DNA of 64,000 nt, from positions 62,001 to 126,000 of the forward strand of contig JAFZUQ010000003.1 of assembly GCA_017618215.1 (NCBI GenBank), given 5' to 3'. Positions 19,325 through 28,302 of this stretch are shown here, in pieces. The notes beneath the pieces were generated by a model. The model saw nothing but the letters and a program-made list of their open reading frames with translations, was not told the origin of the DNA and ran no database searches. The translations under genes were made by a program, and so were the position numbers. How positions within the stretch are numbered: position 1 is the first letter of the stretch; each line of letters starts with the position of its first letter. This DNA is from Elusimicrobiaceae bacterium (lineage in GTDB: Bacteria > Elusimicrobiota > Elusimicrobia > Elusimicrobiales > Elusimicrobiaceae).

Positions 19325-20448
19325 AAATTCCCACCTTTTTTATAAGAGTATAATTCCGCTTTAACCGATCCTATAAAAACTTCCACCTCCAATTTTACGG
19401 GTAGACGATATTCATCATCGGTCAACCAAACTTTTAAACTTTTACCTTTAACAACAAAAATACTTTCCCCACTTATCATAGGTTCAACGACTATACAGTT
19501 AAAAGTGCCTGCTTTGGTTTTAATTTTTTCTTTACCATGAACAATTACTTTTAGAGGATATTGCTTGTTCACATTAACTATATCAAAATAAATGGTATCT
19601 TGCAAAGAAATTTTGGGATTTCTAACGTAATATAACGCGCTTAAAACATCAAATACTTCGATACCTGTAAAGGGCGTAGTAAATTTGTACAGTTCGCCCC
19701 TCTTATTCTGTTTATACATATCGTAATAATTATTTTTATAATCAAAATTGAGCCACTCATCACGTTTATAAGAACCTTCACGCACGCTTTGCCAATAACC
19801 TAAAGATTTTGATAAATCTGATTTTATCCAAGACATATTTATGTCACGTACTTTAAACATTTTATCTATTACAGGGTAAGATTTGGCAAGTGTTTCAATT
19901 TGATAGGCGTAATCTTTACCGTTATACAGAATTTTATCGGCTTTAATTGTAGCTTCCCCAGCGGTGACAAAAGCCCAGGATATTTTATAATTTAATTCTT
20001 CACCAAACCAAAGCGGGGGTTTACCTTCCGGGGTAAAAGTAGAAACTTGCATAAAATACCAAGGGTGGGTTAAACGTCCGTCATCAGTTTTTAAAATTTC
20101 TTTAGGCGGGTTTTTAGGATCCAGTTTAACTTCGGTAGTTGTTATTTCCGTAGGCTTTACGGGGACATTTTCTTGTTTTATTTCCTCTTTAACGGTTGAT
20201 TTTGTTTCTTGTTTAACCTCTTGCTTTATTTCAGTTTTCGAAGATGTTTGTTTCGGTTTTGATTCTTGCTTGGGTTCTTGTTTTTCTACTTTGACTTCTG
20301 TTTTCACTTCCGAAGCTTCAGTCATAAATTCTTGAGCGGCAACTTGTTGCTCTTGCACTTTAACATCTTGGTTCGGCATTTCTTTCTGTGCAGTCTTGCA
20401 AGCACAAATAAATATGAAACAAAAAATTACAAAGAAAAACTTTTTCAT
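19321..20448 (-). CDS. DUF3108-type lipoprotein
   Basis: 375 residues. Lipoprotein-type signal ending in ICAC (Cys17), then a low-complexity Lys/Glu/Gln/Thr-rich stretch (about 18-110), then a folded domain resembling DUF3108 (about 130-370): FGEELNYKISWAFVTAGEA, a middle VRDINMSWIKSD region and a C-terminal VWLTDDEYRLPVKLEVEVF. The charged stretch probably spans the periplasm or cell wall. Function unknown; its position between rfaE1 and gmhB, with four-base overlaps on both sides, points to the outer membrane or LPS. Confidence 0.82.
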   Translation of the reverse strand: MKKFFFVIFCFIFICACKTAQKEMPNQDVKVQEQQVAAQEFMTEASEVKTEVKVEKQEPKQESKPKQTSSKTEIKQEVKQETKSTVKEEIKQENVPVKPTEITTTEVKLDPKNPPKEILKTDDGRLTHPWYFMQVSTFTPEGKPPLWFGEELNYKISWAFVTAGEATIKADKILYNGKDYAYQIETLAKSYPVIDKMFKVRDINMSWIKSDLSKSLGYWQSVREGSYKRDEWLNFDYKNNYYDMYKQNKRGELYKFTTPFTGIEVFDVLSALYYVRNPKISLQDTIYFDIVNVNKQYPLKVIVHGKEKIKTKAGTFNCIVVEPMISGESIFVVKGKSLKVWLTDDEYRLPVKLEVEVFIGSVKAELYSYKKGGNL

Positions 20449-21011
20449 AAAACCTCTTCACTTAAAATATAATTTGCTGCACCTTTTAAATCGGCACAAT
20501 GTTTAAAATTTCCCAGTTCCGTTTTATATTTTTTTGCCTGCTTTCTGCCGTTGCCGGTTAAAACCAAAACACCTTCTACACCGATATTTTCGGCAAATTC
20601 CATGTCACTTTTTTTATCGCCTATCATAAAACATTTTTTAGGGTTTAATTTATAACCCTTGATAATTTGTTTACCCATTTTCGGTAAAGGTTTGCGGCAA
20701 TTACAATTTTCATTTGGTGCATGTGGGCAATAACTTATACCTTCAATTTTAATGCCCTTCAATTTCTTAAGCATCGCACTCATAACAGCAAGCATTGTGT
20801 CTTCATCAAAATAACCGCGCCCTATACCGGATTGATTTGAAATAATAAATAATTTATATCCTGCTTCATATAGTTTTTTAAGTCCTGCCAAAGTGTTTTT
20901 ATAAAGCACAACTTTCTTAGGGTCAGATAAATATACACCGGGTTTTTCAAAAATAACAGTACCATCCCTATCTAAAAAAACGGCTTTGTTTGATGTATTT
21001 TTAATCGGCAC
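20445..21011 (-). CDS. gmhB: D,D-heptose 1,7-bisphosphate phosphatase
   Basis: HAD-family phosphatase that removes the 7-phosphate in ADP-heptose synthesis. 188-189 residues from the GTG start at 21011. The HAD motif I is AVFLDRDGTVIFEKPG at about residues 9-24; FIISNQSGIGRGYF is motif II; the GmhB zinc loop is CPHAPNENCNCRKPLPKMG; GDKKSDMEFAENIG holds motif IV. I choose GTG (VPIKNTSNKAVFLD) because GGAGG/AGGGG lies just upstream and it removes a 31-residue extension that lies inside the acyltransferase gene. It overlaps that gene by 11 bases. Confidence 0.93.
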   Translation of the reverse strand: MPIKNTSNKAVFLDRDGTVIFEKPGVYLSDPKKVVLYKNTLAGLKKLYEAGYKLFIISNQSGIGRGYFDEDTMLAVMSAMLKKLKGIKIEGISYCPHAPNENCNCRKPLPKMGKQIIKGYKLNPKKCFMIGDKKSDMEFAENIGVEGVLVLTGNGRKQAKKYKTELGNFKHCADLKGAANYILSEEVL

Positions 21012-21921
21012 GGACTTTCCCCTCCTCCATAGCTTTACGGGCTTCTGCCTCTCGTTTCCATCTGTTATGTGCCCAAAGCCAATCAGTAGGATGATTAAGG
21101 ACATTTTGTTCCAATTTCGCCTGTAAAACTTTTGTAAAATCTGCTACAGCTTGAGTAGAATACTCAACTTTCGGCGGATAGATTGTTTCTGTACAATGTG
21201 CTACAAGTTTATCCCCATCACGATAAAATTCAAGACAATGCACAGGTACACCTGTTTTTAAAGAGAGCACAGCCGGCATTGGGGAAACTTCTGCCGGCCT
21301 ATTCAAAAAATTCATATAAAATTTTGAGGATATTACACTTTGGTCTGCTAAAATTGCGAGTAAAGTACCTTTTTTTACTGCTCTGAAAGAAGCAAAAAAC
21401 GGATTATGCGAACTTATCAAAGTACTGCCGAAAATGCTTCTTAGTTTAGTGATATATTCGTCTACATATTTATTATTCTGCGGGTAAGCTACAAAGGCCA
21501 TTTTTTTTGTTTTTATTGCTGTTGCAAGGCCAAGTAATTCCCAATTTGCGAAATGTCCTAAAAGCAAAATACCGCCTTTACCTTCGGCATTATCTTTGAA
21601 AAAGCTTTCGCAATTTTCGAAACGAAACTTTGTAAGTATTTCTTCCTTACTCAAATGAATGGCATGAGCGAATTCCGTTACGATACGGCCGATATTTACC
21701 CAAGATTTTCGGGCTATTTCCATGCATTCTTTTTCACTTTTATCTGGGAAAGTTTTTTGAATATCACTAATGCTTCTCTTATATCGGTTTGGCATAACCT
21801 TAGTGAGAACAATACCCATAAACTCCCCAAATTTGATAAGGAGATTTCTTGGCATTAAGCCTAAAATGAAAATTAAAAATCTGAGCCCCAAATACTCAAG
21901 GTAGTGGCAAAGGTTCTTCAT
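21001..21921 (-). CDS. Lipid A biosynthesis (LpxL/HtrB-type) acyltransferase
   Basis: 306 residues. Membrane-bound acyltransferase of the LPLAT/HtrB family that adds a secondary acyl chain to lipid A. The catalytic H-x4-E motif is in LLGHFANWELLGLA (near residue 128). An N-terminal hydrophobic segment (about 7-25) anchors it, and the C-terminal DWLWAHNRWK is a family hallmark. First gene of the nine-gene envelope operon that ends with dacB. Whether it is LpxL or LpxM cannot be told from the sequence alone. Confidence 0.9.
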   Translation of the reverse strand: MKNLCHYLEYLGLRFLIFILGLMPRNLLIKFGEFMGIVLTKVMPNRYKRSISDIQKTFPDKSEKECMEIARKSWVNIGRIVTEFAHAIHLSKEEILTKFRFENCESFFKDNAEGKGGILLLGHFANWELLGLATAIKTKKMAFVAYPQNNKYVDEYITKLRSIFGSTLISSHNPFFASFRAVKKGTLLAILADQSVISSKFYMNFLNRPAEVSPMPAVLSLKTGVPVHCLEFYRDGDKLVAHCTETIYPPKVEYSTQAVADFTKVLQAKLEQNVLNHPTDWLWAHNRWKREAEARKAMEEGKVRAD

Positions 21922-21988
21922 ATTAAATATTATACAAAACTAATAGCGCGCGTGCGTAGGAAAATGGAATGCTTATTCGTGCAAGCAA

Positions 21989-22017
21989 TAAAAAAGGGCT
22001 GTCTGGAACAGCCCTTT
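21989..22017 (-). terminator. Terminator of the paired exported-protein genes
   Basis: A perfect 10-bp stem (21993-22002 with 22008-22017) with a five-base loop is followed on the minus strand by six U. It ends the 23419-22035 transcript just before the LPS operon. Confidence 0.85.
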
Positions 22018-22034
22018 CGGTTAAGTGAAAACCA

Positions 22035-22814
22035 TTATTGGTTATATTGTTGCTCCCATTGTTGCATTTTTTCTTCGGTAATTCCACTAAGTATTTGACC
22101 GATATTCTCATTTACTTTTTGATATTTAGCTATTTTAGCTTTTTCAAATAACGCCAATATTTGTTTAGCTATTTCATATTTTCTGTTTTGTTCTAAAATC
22201 TTTTCATAGGATTTAACATAAGGTGTAGTTGTATATTCCAAATCAGCCATGATTTCTTTAGTTTTCTTAATATACCTATCATATTCACTTTCGGGCATAC
22301 CTGAATTTATTAAAAATTCAATAAAAGATGTATCTTTTAAGTCGTCTATACAAATCCACGATATAAAAAGCTCTATAGCTGAGTCGCTAATCTTACCCCA
22401 AATATTCCTTTTATTTAATAGAAATTCAAATTTCTTAAAGTCTAAACTATTATAAAATCGTTCTGGATCCCCCGGTTGAGAGTCTGACACCAAATACATA
22501 TCAAACATTCTTTTTTCTATGTACTTATCAGTTAACCCGTTGTCAATCATAAATGCAAATACTTCAAAATTTGAATGACGAAGTATTTTCCTAAACAAAT
22601 TTGCACTCAGTTCTGCATTTTCATTAATTCTGTCCATACCCGCACGATCTACGTAATATTTTATACATTCCAAATCGTTATCATATACGAAATCTTCTAA
22701 CATGTTCTCCCAATCATAGTAAAACCATTCATGATGTCCATCATTGCACCTATTTGCCATGCTTGGCAAGACACTCCCTATTAAAATCAATAATGCTAAT
22801 AAAAGTTTTTTCAT
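22035..22814 (-). CDS. Exported orphan protein, paralogue of the next upstream gene
   Basis: 259 residues, signal peptide MKKLLLALLILIGSVLPSMA. It shares with the upstream 193-residue protein the signal-peptide sequence and the block DTSFIEFLIN plus MPESEYDRYI near residue 170, and a similar C-terminus ending in a Gln/Gln/Tyr-rich tail. The N-terminal half (about 30-120, with YYVDRAGMDRIN and FEVFAFMIDNGLTDK) looks like very degenerate ankyrin-type helical repeats, which I cannot confirm. It follows the paralogue by 23 bases, has AAGGAG upstream, and ends at a terminator. Confidence 0.72.
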   Translation of the reverse strand: MKKLLLALLILIGSVLPSMANRCNDGHHEWFYYDWENMLEDFVYDNDLECIKYYVDRAGMDRINENAELSANLFRKILRHSNFEVFAFMIDNGLTDKYIEKRMFDMYLVSDSQPGDPERFYNSLDFKKFEFLLNKRNIWGKISDSAIELFISWICIDDLKDTSFIEFLINSGMPESEYDRYIKKTKEIMADLEYTTTPYVKSYEKILEQNRKYEIAKQILALFEKAKIAKYQKVNENIGQILSGITEEKMQQWEQQYNQ

Positions 22815-22837
22815 GGTTTACTCCTTTTATAAATCAA

Positions 22838-23419
22838 TTAAAAACTATATTTTTGATTGATTTCTTGCATTTTTGTTTCTGTGTTATCACGAAGTATTTT
22901 TTCAATGTTAGCATTGACTTTAGAAGCTTTCTCATACATTTTTTCTTCTTTAACTTGGTCAAATAATTCTAAAATTGCTTCACATGTTTCATATTCTTGC
23001 ATGGAAAAGCCCTCATAAGATTCGCCGTCATCAGAACTTAATTTTTTAAATATTCTATCGAATTTATCCATTCTTTCTTGGGCAAAATGAATATACCTAT
23101 CAAATTCACTTTCAGGCATATCTTGATTAATTAAAAATTCAATAAAAGAAGTGTCACGCAACTGGTTTATACTTGTATTTACAATTTTCTTAACGGTTGA
23201 ATCATTAATTGATTTCCACACAGTATCATCACTTTTATTTAAAAGTAATGGAATTGCGGTCATAGTAGATGATTTTAAATCCCTGTTTTGAACATAATCG
23301 GTTAATGCTGTTTCAAGAGCGTCATCCACAACACTTGAAAAATGAACTCTATTGTTTTGTGCCATAGTCGGCAAAACACTGCCTACTAAAATTGTTAATG
23401 CTAATAATAATTTTTTCAT
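22838..23419 (-). CDS. Exported orphan protein, 193 residues
   Basis: Signal peptide MKKLLLALTILVGSVLPTMAQ. Mature part helical and charged, no Cys. The block DTSFIEFLIN-QDMPESEFDRYI (about 100-122) is shared with the downstream gene, so the two arose by tandem duplication, with the downstream copy longer. The C-terminus (EKMYEKASKVNANIEKILRD) is predicted helical. It has its own promoter with three GGTC-type boxes and an AGGAGG ribosome site, and it is the first gene of the pair. Confidence 0.75.
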   Translation of the reverse strand: MKKLLLALTILVGSVLPTMAQNNRVHFSSVVDDALETALTDYVQNRDLKSSTMTAIPLLLNKSDDTVWKSINDSTVKKIVNTSINQLRDTSFIEFLINQDMPESEFDRYIHFAQERMDKFDRIFKKLSSDDGESYEGFSMQEYETCEAILELFDQVKEEKMYEKASKVNANIEKILRDNTETKMQEINQKYSF

Positions 23420-23442
23420 AGTTTCCTCCTATTTCTACTTAT

Positions 23443-23532
23443 ATTATCACAAAAAAACGGTTTATTAACAAGGGAATTTAGACCTATGAAAGCATCTCAT
23501 TTAGGCCCAAATATAAGTACCCAAAAGACCTA
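23443..23532 (-). promoter_or_regulatory. Promoter with three GGTC-type boxes (paralogous exported proteins)
   Basis: TTGTTA (23471-23466), 17-base spacer, GATAAT (23448-23443) preceded by TGT (extended -10). GGTCTAAATTCCC starts 13 bases before the -35. Two more copies lie 23 and 46 bases further upstream (GGGCCTAAAT, TAGGTCTTTTGG), on one face of the helix at about two-turn steps. Confidence 0.75.
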
Positions 23533-23542
23533 TGTATAAAAT

Positions 23543-26377
23543 TTATTTTTTTATACTTTCCAACTCGGCTTTTAAGTATTTACCGGTATAACTGGGGCTT
23601 TTAACAACTTGCGGAACAGAGCCTTCCGCTACGATATAACCGCCCTTGTCCCCCCCTTCGGGGCCGAGGTCGATTATCCAATCCGCGGTTTTAATAATAT
23701 CAAGGTTATGTTCAATTACCAAAACTGTGTTTCCTTGATCACTTAAGCGGTGCAACACTTTAAGCAATTTATCAATATCGGCAAAATGCAAGCCGGTTGT
23801 AGGTTCATCTAATATATATAAGGTATCCCCGGTTGCACGGCGGGAAAGCTCATCAGCAAGTTTAACCCTTTGTGCTTCACCGCCCGATAAAGTGGTAGCA
23901 CTTTGACCTAATTTAATGTAACCTAAACCTACATCTTGCAAAGTTTTTAAAGTTTTTTTGATTTTTGGAATATCGGCAAAAAAGTCAACTGCTTGGTCAA
24001 CAGTCATTTCCAAAACATCGGAAATATTTTTGCCTTTAAATTTGACTGTAAGTGTATCTTCATTAAATCTTTTACCATCACATTCCTCGCACTTAACATA
24101 AATATCGGGCAAAAATTGCATTTGAATTTTTATAATACCATCGCCCTCGCACTTTTCGCAACGGCCGCCTTTGATATTGAAACTAAAGCGCCCGGCTTTA
24201 TAGCCGCGCCTTTTGGCCTCTGGCATTTGTGCAAAAAGTTCACGTATTGCGGTAAACACGCCCGTATAAGTTGCCGGGTTTGAGCGAGGAGTTTTGCCTA
24301 TCGGGGTTTGGTCCACAATAATAACCTTATTAATATTCTCAAGTCCTTTAATGTCTTTATGTGCACCAGGTTGCTCTTTAGAGCCGTAAAATTTTTTGGC
24401 AAGCGCATTGTATAAAACATTATGTACCAAAGTTGATTTACCGGAACCGGAAACACCTGTCACGCAAACAAATAAACCCAGCGGAATTTTGACATCAATA
24501 TTTTTTAAATTAAATTGTTTTGCACCGCGTACCTCAAGCCATTTTTTAGACGGTTTTTTAGGGTTTAAATTCGGTAAAATTTGTTTTGTTCCGTTTAAAT
24601 AAGCCGCGGTTATTGAGTTCTTATTTTTAATGAATTCTTTAAGGCTGCCTTCGGCAACAATTTGACCGCCGTTTAAACCTGCCGCAGGGCCAAGTTCAAC
24701 AAGATGGTCCGCCGCGAGCATAGTGTCCTTATCATGCTCAACAATTATTAAGGTATTGCCAAGGTCTCGTAGCTTTTTAAGTGTTTCAATAAGACGGTCA
24801 TTATCGCGTGAATGCAAACCTATCGTAGGCTCATCAAGCACATAAAGAACGCCTGTTAAACCACTGCCGATTTGCGTTGCCAGGTGTATACGTTGCGCCT
24901 CTCCACCGGAAAGTGTTTGAGACTTCCTGTTTAAAGTTAAATAAGAAAGTCCCACACTATGCAAAAAACCAAGACGCGCGCGAATTTCTTTTAAAACCTG
25001 TTTGGCTATCAATTCCTCACGCTCAGTTAATTTTAAATTGTTAATAAAATCAAGTGCTTGCTCCACTTGCATTTGTGAAATTTCCGCAATATTTTTACCG
25101 TTAATTTTGACCGCAAGAGCCTCTTTATTTAAACGCGCGCCATGGCAAACAGGGCATTCAATTTCACGCATAAATCTTTCATAAACCGCTTCGCGCACGA
25201 ATTCGCTTTCGCTATCGCTGTTTCGGCGTTTTAAATTGTTTATTACCCCCTCAAAGGGTGCATCATTACCGGTCCATGAAACTTTATAATCTACATCTTC
25301 GCCGCCGAATAAAATAATTTCTTGCTGCTTGCGCGGAAGGTCTTTCCACGGTGTAGTCATTGAAATATGTTGGCGGCGACAAACTGAAGATAAAATTTCA
25401 TAATAATAACCTGCCCAAGAATTTTTCCAACGGTTAGTTTTATTTGTTACAGGGGAACTCCAGGCATAAATTGCACCTTCTGAAATTGACAGAGTTTTAT
25501 CCGGTACTACCAAATCTTCATCAATTTCAATTTTAAGGCCAAGCCCATTACACTCCTGGCAAGCACCTTGCGGTGCATTAAAGGAAAACAAACGCGGCTC
25601 CAAATCAGTAAAACCTATGCCACAATGCGCACAAGCATTATTTTCGCTATAAGTAAAAGTTTTACCGTTTTCCAAAACACGAACTAAACCTTTTGAATAT
25701 TTTGTGGCAAGTTCTAAAGCTTCGGTTAAACGTTCTTTTTCTTCTTCAGAAATTATAATTTCGTCAACAATTAAATCAAGATTATGCTTTTTATAGCGTG
25801 CTAAAACGGGTGGATTTGCCAAATCATACTCTTCCCCGTTTGCTAAAATTTTTACAAAACCCTCTTTTTTAAGGCGAGCAAAAAGTTCTTCGTAAGTTCC
25901 CTTTTTTCCTTGCACTAAAGGTGCTAAAATCGTGACCGTTTTACCATTATATTTTTTTAAAATATCTTCGCAAATTGCCTGCAAAGAATATTGCTCAACA
26001 GGCCTGCCGCACTCCGGGCAATAACGTTTGCCGATACGCGCGAAGAGCAAACGCAAATAATCATAAATTTCAGTAACGGTTGCAACCGTGGAACGAGGAT
26101 TACGGGCAGGCGCACGTTGTTCAATGGAAATAGCAGGCGAAAGACCTTCAATTAAATCAACATCAGGTTTTTGCATCAAGTCCAAGAACTGACGGGCATA
26201 AGCAGACATACTTTCCACATATCTTCTTTGCCCCTCCGCGTAAATTGTGTCAAAGGCAAGTGAACTTTTGCCTGATCCGGATAAACCGGTCATCACAATC
26301 ATTTTACCACGCGGTAATTTTAAAGTAACATTTTTTAGATTATTTGTCCTTGCACCTGAAATTAAAATATTTTCCAT
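23543..26377 (-). CDS. uvrA: Excinuclease ABC subunit A
   Basis: Damage-recognition ATPase of nucleotide excision repair, 944 residues, full length. Two ABC modules: Walker A GLSGSGKSSLAFDTIY near residue 31 and GVSGSGKSTLVHNVLY near residue 640; signature LSGGEAQRIHLA and LSGGEAQRVKLA; Walker B VLYVLDEPTIGLH and TLYILDEPTTGLH. Zinc-binding Cys pairs include CPECGRP, CAHCGIGF and CEKCEGDG...CEEC. Not in an obvious operon; it diverges from the membrane protein at 26422. Ribosome site AGAGG. Confidence 0.99.
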   Translation of the reverse strand: MENILISGARTNNLKNVTLKLPRGKMIVMTGLSGSGKSSLAFDTIYAEGQRRYVESMSAYARQFLDLMQKPDVDLIEGLSPAISIEQRAPARNPRSTVATVTEIYDYLRLLFARIGKRYCPECGRPVEQYSLQAICEDILKKYNGKTVTILAPLVQGKKGTYEELFARLKKEGFVKILANGEEYDLANPPVLARYKKHNLDLIVDEIIISEEEKERLTEALELATKYSKGLVRVLENGKTFTYSENNACAHCGIGFTDLEPRLFSFNAPQGACQECNGLGLKIEIDEDLVVPDKTLSISEGAIYAWSSPVTNKTNRWKNSWAGYYYEILSSVCRRQHISMTTPWKDLPRKQQEIILFGGEDVDYKVSWTGNDAPFEGVINNLKRRNSDSESEFVREAVYERFMREIECPVCHGARLNKEALAVKINGKNIAEISQMQVEQALDFINNLKLTEREELIAKQVLKEIRARLGFLHSVGLSYLTLNRKSQTLSGGEAQRIHLATQIGSGLTGVLYVLDEPTIGLHSRDNDRLIETLKKLRDLGNTLIIVEHDKDTMLAADHLVELGPAAGLNGGQIVAEGSLKEFIKNKNSITAAYLNGTKQILPNLNPKKPSKKWLEVRGAKQFNLKNIDVKIPLGLFVCVTGVSGSGKSTLVHNVLYNALAKKFYGSKEQPGAHKDIKGLENINKVIIVDQTPIGKTPRSNPATYTGVFTAIRELFAQMPEAKRRGYKAGRFSFNIKGGRCEKCEGDGIIKIQMQFLPDIYVKCEECDGKRFNEDTLTVKFKGKNISDVLEMTVDQAVDFFADIPKIKKTLKTLQDVGLGYIKLGQSATTLSGGEAQRVKLADELSRRATGDTLYILDEPTTGLHFADIDKLLKVLHRLSDQGNTVLVIEHNLDIIKTADWIIDLGPEGGDKGGYIVAEGSVPQVVKSPSYTGKYLKAELESIKK

Positions 26378-26421
26378 AACAAACCTCTAATTAAATTATA
26401 TAATTTATAAAGAGGAGTTTT

Positions 26422-27492
26422 ATGAACGCCATAAAAAAACATATTTGGGTTATTTTGAGTTGCCTTATATCCATATCGGCCTTGGTGTGGTTTATTTATA
26501 ACGGTAAAGATAATTTTCTCAAAATATGGCACGAAGTTAATACTTTTTACTTAATTTTGGCTTTCTTAGCTTCAGCCGTAATTTATGTTTTTATGGGCTT
26601 ATCACTATGGGAAACTTTAAAACTACTCGGCCGTAAAATACATATTGGCGCTTGCATGAGTATTGCTTTCGTTTCCACTACCGTAAATTATTTAGTTTCA
26701 ACCATGGGTGTTAGCGGTTTTGCTTTGCGCGCTCATTTACTTGGTAAACGCGGTATTCCTTTAGGTATCAGCGTTATGGCAAGTATAGTCATAACTGTTC
26801 TTTTATATGTAGTTTTATTTGCAATTATCTTGCAAGGAACTTTACTTTTAGTGCTTTCAAGCGGAATGTCGAGGGAACAAATTGTACGGAGCTTTGTTGC
26901 GGTGATCTGTATCGCTTTAGTAGGTGCAGCGGTAACGGCATTTTTCTTTAATAGTGAATTCCGATATAAAGGTCTTCGCAGAATATTTATGTACACAAAT
27001 AAAGTAATATATAAACTTTTCGGAGCATTAATACCTAAAAACAACTTCTCCGCTTTTACTACACAACTTGATAACGGTATAAAAACCATACACAAAAATA
27101 AAAGCAAAATGACAGCTACCATTTTATACGTTTGCGGCGATTGGATTTTTACGATTTTGATTTTATATCTTGCATTTTTAGCTATTGGGATAAAAATAGG
27201 TATAGGCATATTACTTGCCGGCTTTGCGGTTGGTATGGCAACTACTTTAATACCTGTTTTGCCGGGTGGTATAGGCGCTATGGAAATTGCTATGGCAACA
27301 GTATTTTCTCAAGCAGGTATTGATTGGGATACTGCCTTAATGGCTGCTTTAATTTACCGCGTTGTCTATTATATTATCCCTGGCATTATCAGTATTTTTG
27401 TGTATTGGGGTTTAAAACTCTCAGAACCCAATCCAATTCGGACAAACAGAACTCAAGAATATCTTGAGAAACACTCAAAAGGGGCTATATAA
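26422..27492 (+). CDS. Flippase-like membrane protein (UPF0104 / lysylphosphatidylglycerol synthase TM family)
   Basis: 356 residues with about eight membrane helices. Family landmarks are YLVSTMGVSGFALRAHLL near residue 92 and the C-terminal GFAVGMATTLIPVLPGGIGAMEIA (near 270-293), the Pro/Gly signature of the MprF flippase-like YbhN/AglD group. No synthase domain is attached, so a role in moving a lipid or glycolipid across the membrane is plausible but unproven. It heads a short operon with the CheY-like protein, whose ATG follows its stop directly. Ribosome site AGAGGAG. Confidence 0.85.
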   Translation: MNAIKKHIWVILSCLISISALVWFIYNGKDNFLKIWHEVNTFYLILAFLASAVIYVFMGLSLWETLKLLGRKIHIGACMSIAFVSTTVNYLVSTMGVSGFALRAHLLGKRGIPLGISVMASIVITVLLYVVLFAIILQGTLLLVLSSGMSREQIVRSFVAVICIALVGAAVTAFFFNSEFRYKGLRRIFMYTNKVIYKLFGALIPKNNFSAFTTQLDNGIKTIHKNKSKMTATILYVCGDWIFTILILYLAFLAIGIKIGIGILLAGFAVGMATTLIPVLPGGIGAMEIAMATVFSQAGIDWDTALMAALIYRVVYYIIPGIISIFVYWGLKLSEPNPIRTNRTQEYLEKHSKGAI

Positions 27493-27867
27493 ATGGCAAA
27501 GATAATTTTAATTGAAGATTCTAAAACTTTAGCACAAATACTAAAACCTGCCTTGGAACTGAGAGGGCACGAAGTAATTTGGATTAATGACGGCAGGCGT
27601 GCAGTCTTTGAAATTAAAAAATTTAAACCAAACATTATTTTGCTTGATTTAATGCTGCCGCATGTAAATGGTTTTGAAATTTGCCAGGCAGTAAAAAGTG
27701 ATATGGCTTTAATAAAAATACCTGTTATAGTAATGTCTACATTAACAGGGCATGAAGATGTCGAACGCGCGAAAAATGCAGGAGCAGACTATTTTATTTC
27801 AAAGCCATACGACTTAAAACAAACATTAGCGGAAATTTTAAAATTTATCCCAAACGAACAAGAATGA
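27493..27867 (+). CDS. Single-domain response regulator (CheY-like)
   Basis: 124 residues, receiver domain only. Acid pocket Glu-Asp in ILIEDSKTL near residue 7, phospho-acceptor Asp in IILLDLMLPHVNGFE near residue 53, Thr/Ser switch in VIVMSTLTGHE, and Lys in YFISKPYDL near residue 107. No output domain. It starts immediately after the membrane-protein stop and overlaps the ORF6N-like gene by four bases, so that protein may be its partner or output. Confidence 0.93.
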   Translation: MAKIILIEDSKTLAQILKPALELRGHEVIWINDGRRAVFEIKKFKPNIILLDLMLPHVNGFEICQAVKSDMALIKIPVIVMSTLTGHEDVERAKNAGADYFISKPYDLKQTLAEILKFIPNEQE

Positions 27868-28217
27868 ATTTTAGAATAATAAGAAATATACAAGTTATAA
27901 CAGATTCCGATTTGGCAAATGCTTTAGACTTATTGCCGAAAAGTTTTATATCTTTTTTTAAAAGAAATATCTCCGTTTTTCCGCAACAAACTTATTTTAA
28001 GTTAACTGAAAATGAAAAACAAGATTTGGTAAAAAACTATTGTGTTACCCATGCCGAACGTTTACGTTATGCAAAACGTTTGCCTTATGTTTTTACTCCG
28101 AACGGTGTTGTTCTTTGTATTTTCCTTCTAAAAAAATGCAAAAAAGCCGCAGAACTCCGCATGAAGTTACTTACCTCAAATAATCAAGACGAAATCATAA
28201 ATACCCTATCAAAATAA
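27864..28217 (+). CDS. ORF6N-like domain protein
   Basis: 117 residues. The sequence resembles the ORF6N domain usually seen in phage and mobile-element antirepressors: RNISVFPQQTYFKLTENEKQDL (about 34-55) matches the 'RN..RFP.dFmFqLt..E' segment, and RLPYVFTPNGVVLCIFLLK (about 72-90) matches the 'yaFTEqGvamL' segment. Here it follows a response regulator in a chromosomal operon, translationally coupled by ATGA, with no phage genes near. It may bind DNA or act as an adaptor. The assignment is by eye; moderate certainty. Confidence 0.62.
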   Translation: MNFRIIRNIQVITDSDLANALDLLPKSFISFFKRNISVFPQQTYFKLTENEKQDLVKNYCVTHAERLRYAKRLPYVFTPNGVVLCIFLLKKCKKAAELRMKLLTSNNQDEIINTLSK

Positions 28218-28218
28218 T

Positions 28219-28254
28219 AGGACCAAGGACCTATTTTTATAAGGGTCCTTTTGC
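28219..28254 (+). terminator. Possible terminator of the ORF6N operon, overlapping a GGTC box
   Basis: AAGGACC (28225-28231) pairs with GGTCCTT (28244-28250) across a 12-base loop, followed by TTTTG. The right arm is also the GGTC box of the next promoter, so the hairpin may instead be an inverted pair of regulator sites. Confidence 0.5.
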
Positions 28255-28285
28255 TCTTGAAATAATTTCTATTTAATGTCATTAT
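28225..28285 (+). promoter_or_regulatory. Promoter with GGTC box (503-residue exported protein)
   Basis: TTGAAA (28257-28262), 17-base spacer, weak -10 CATTAT (28280-28285) preceded by TGT. GGTCCTTTTGCTC starts at 28244, 13 bases before the -35. An inverted copy (GGACC) lies at 28227-28231. Confidence 0.65.
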
Positions 28286-28302
28286 ATAGTAAGGAATGAT
28301 TT

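Noticed and set aside
27864-28217. Prophage remnant, because ORF6N domains are common in phage
   Set aside because: No integrase, att-like repeat or other phage gene is near, and the gene is coupled to a response regulator in an ordinary operon.
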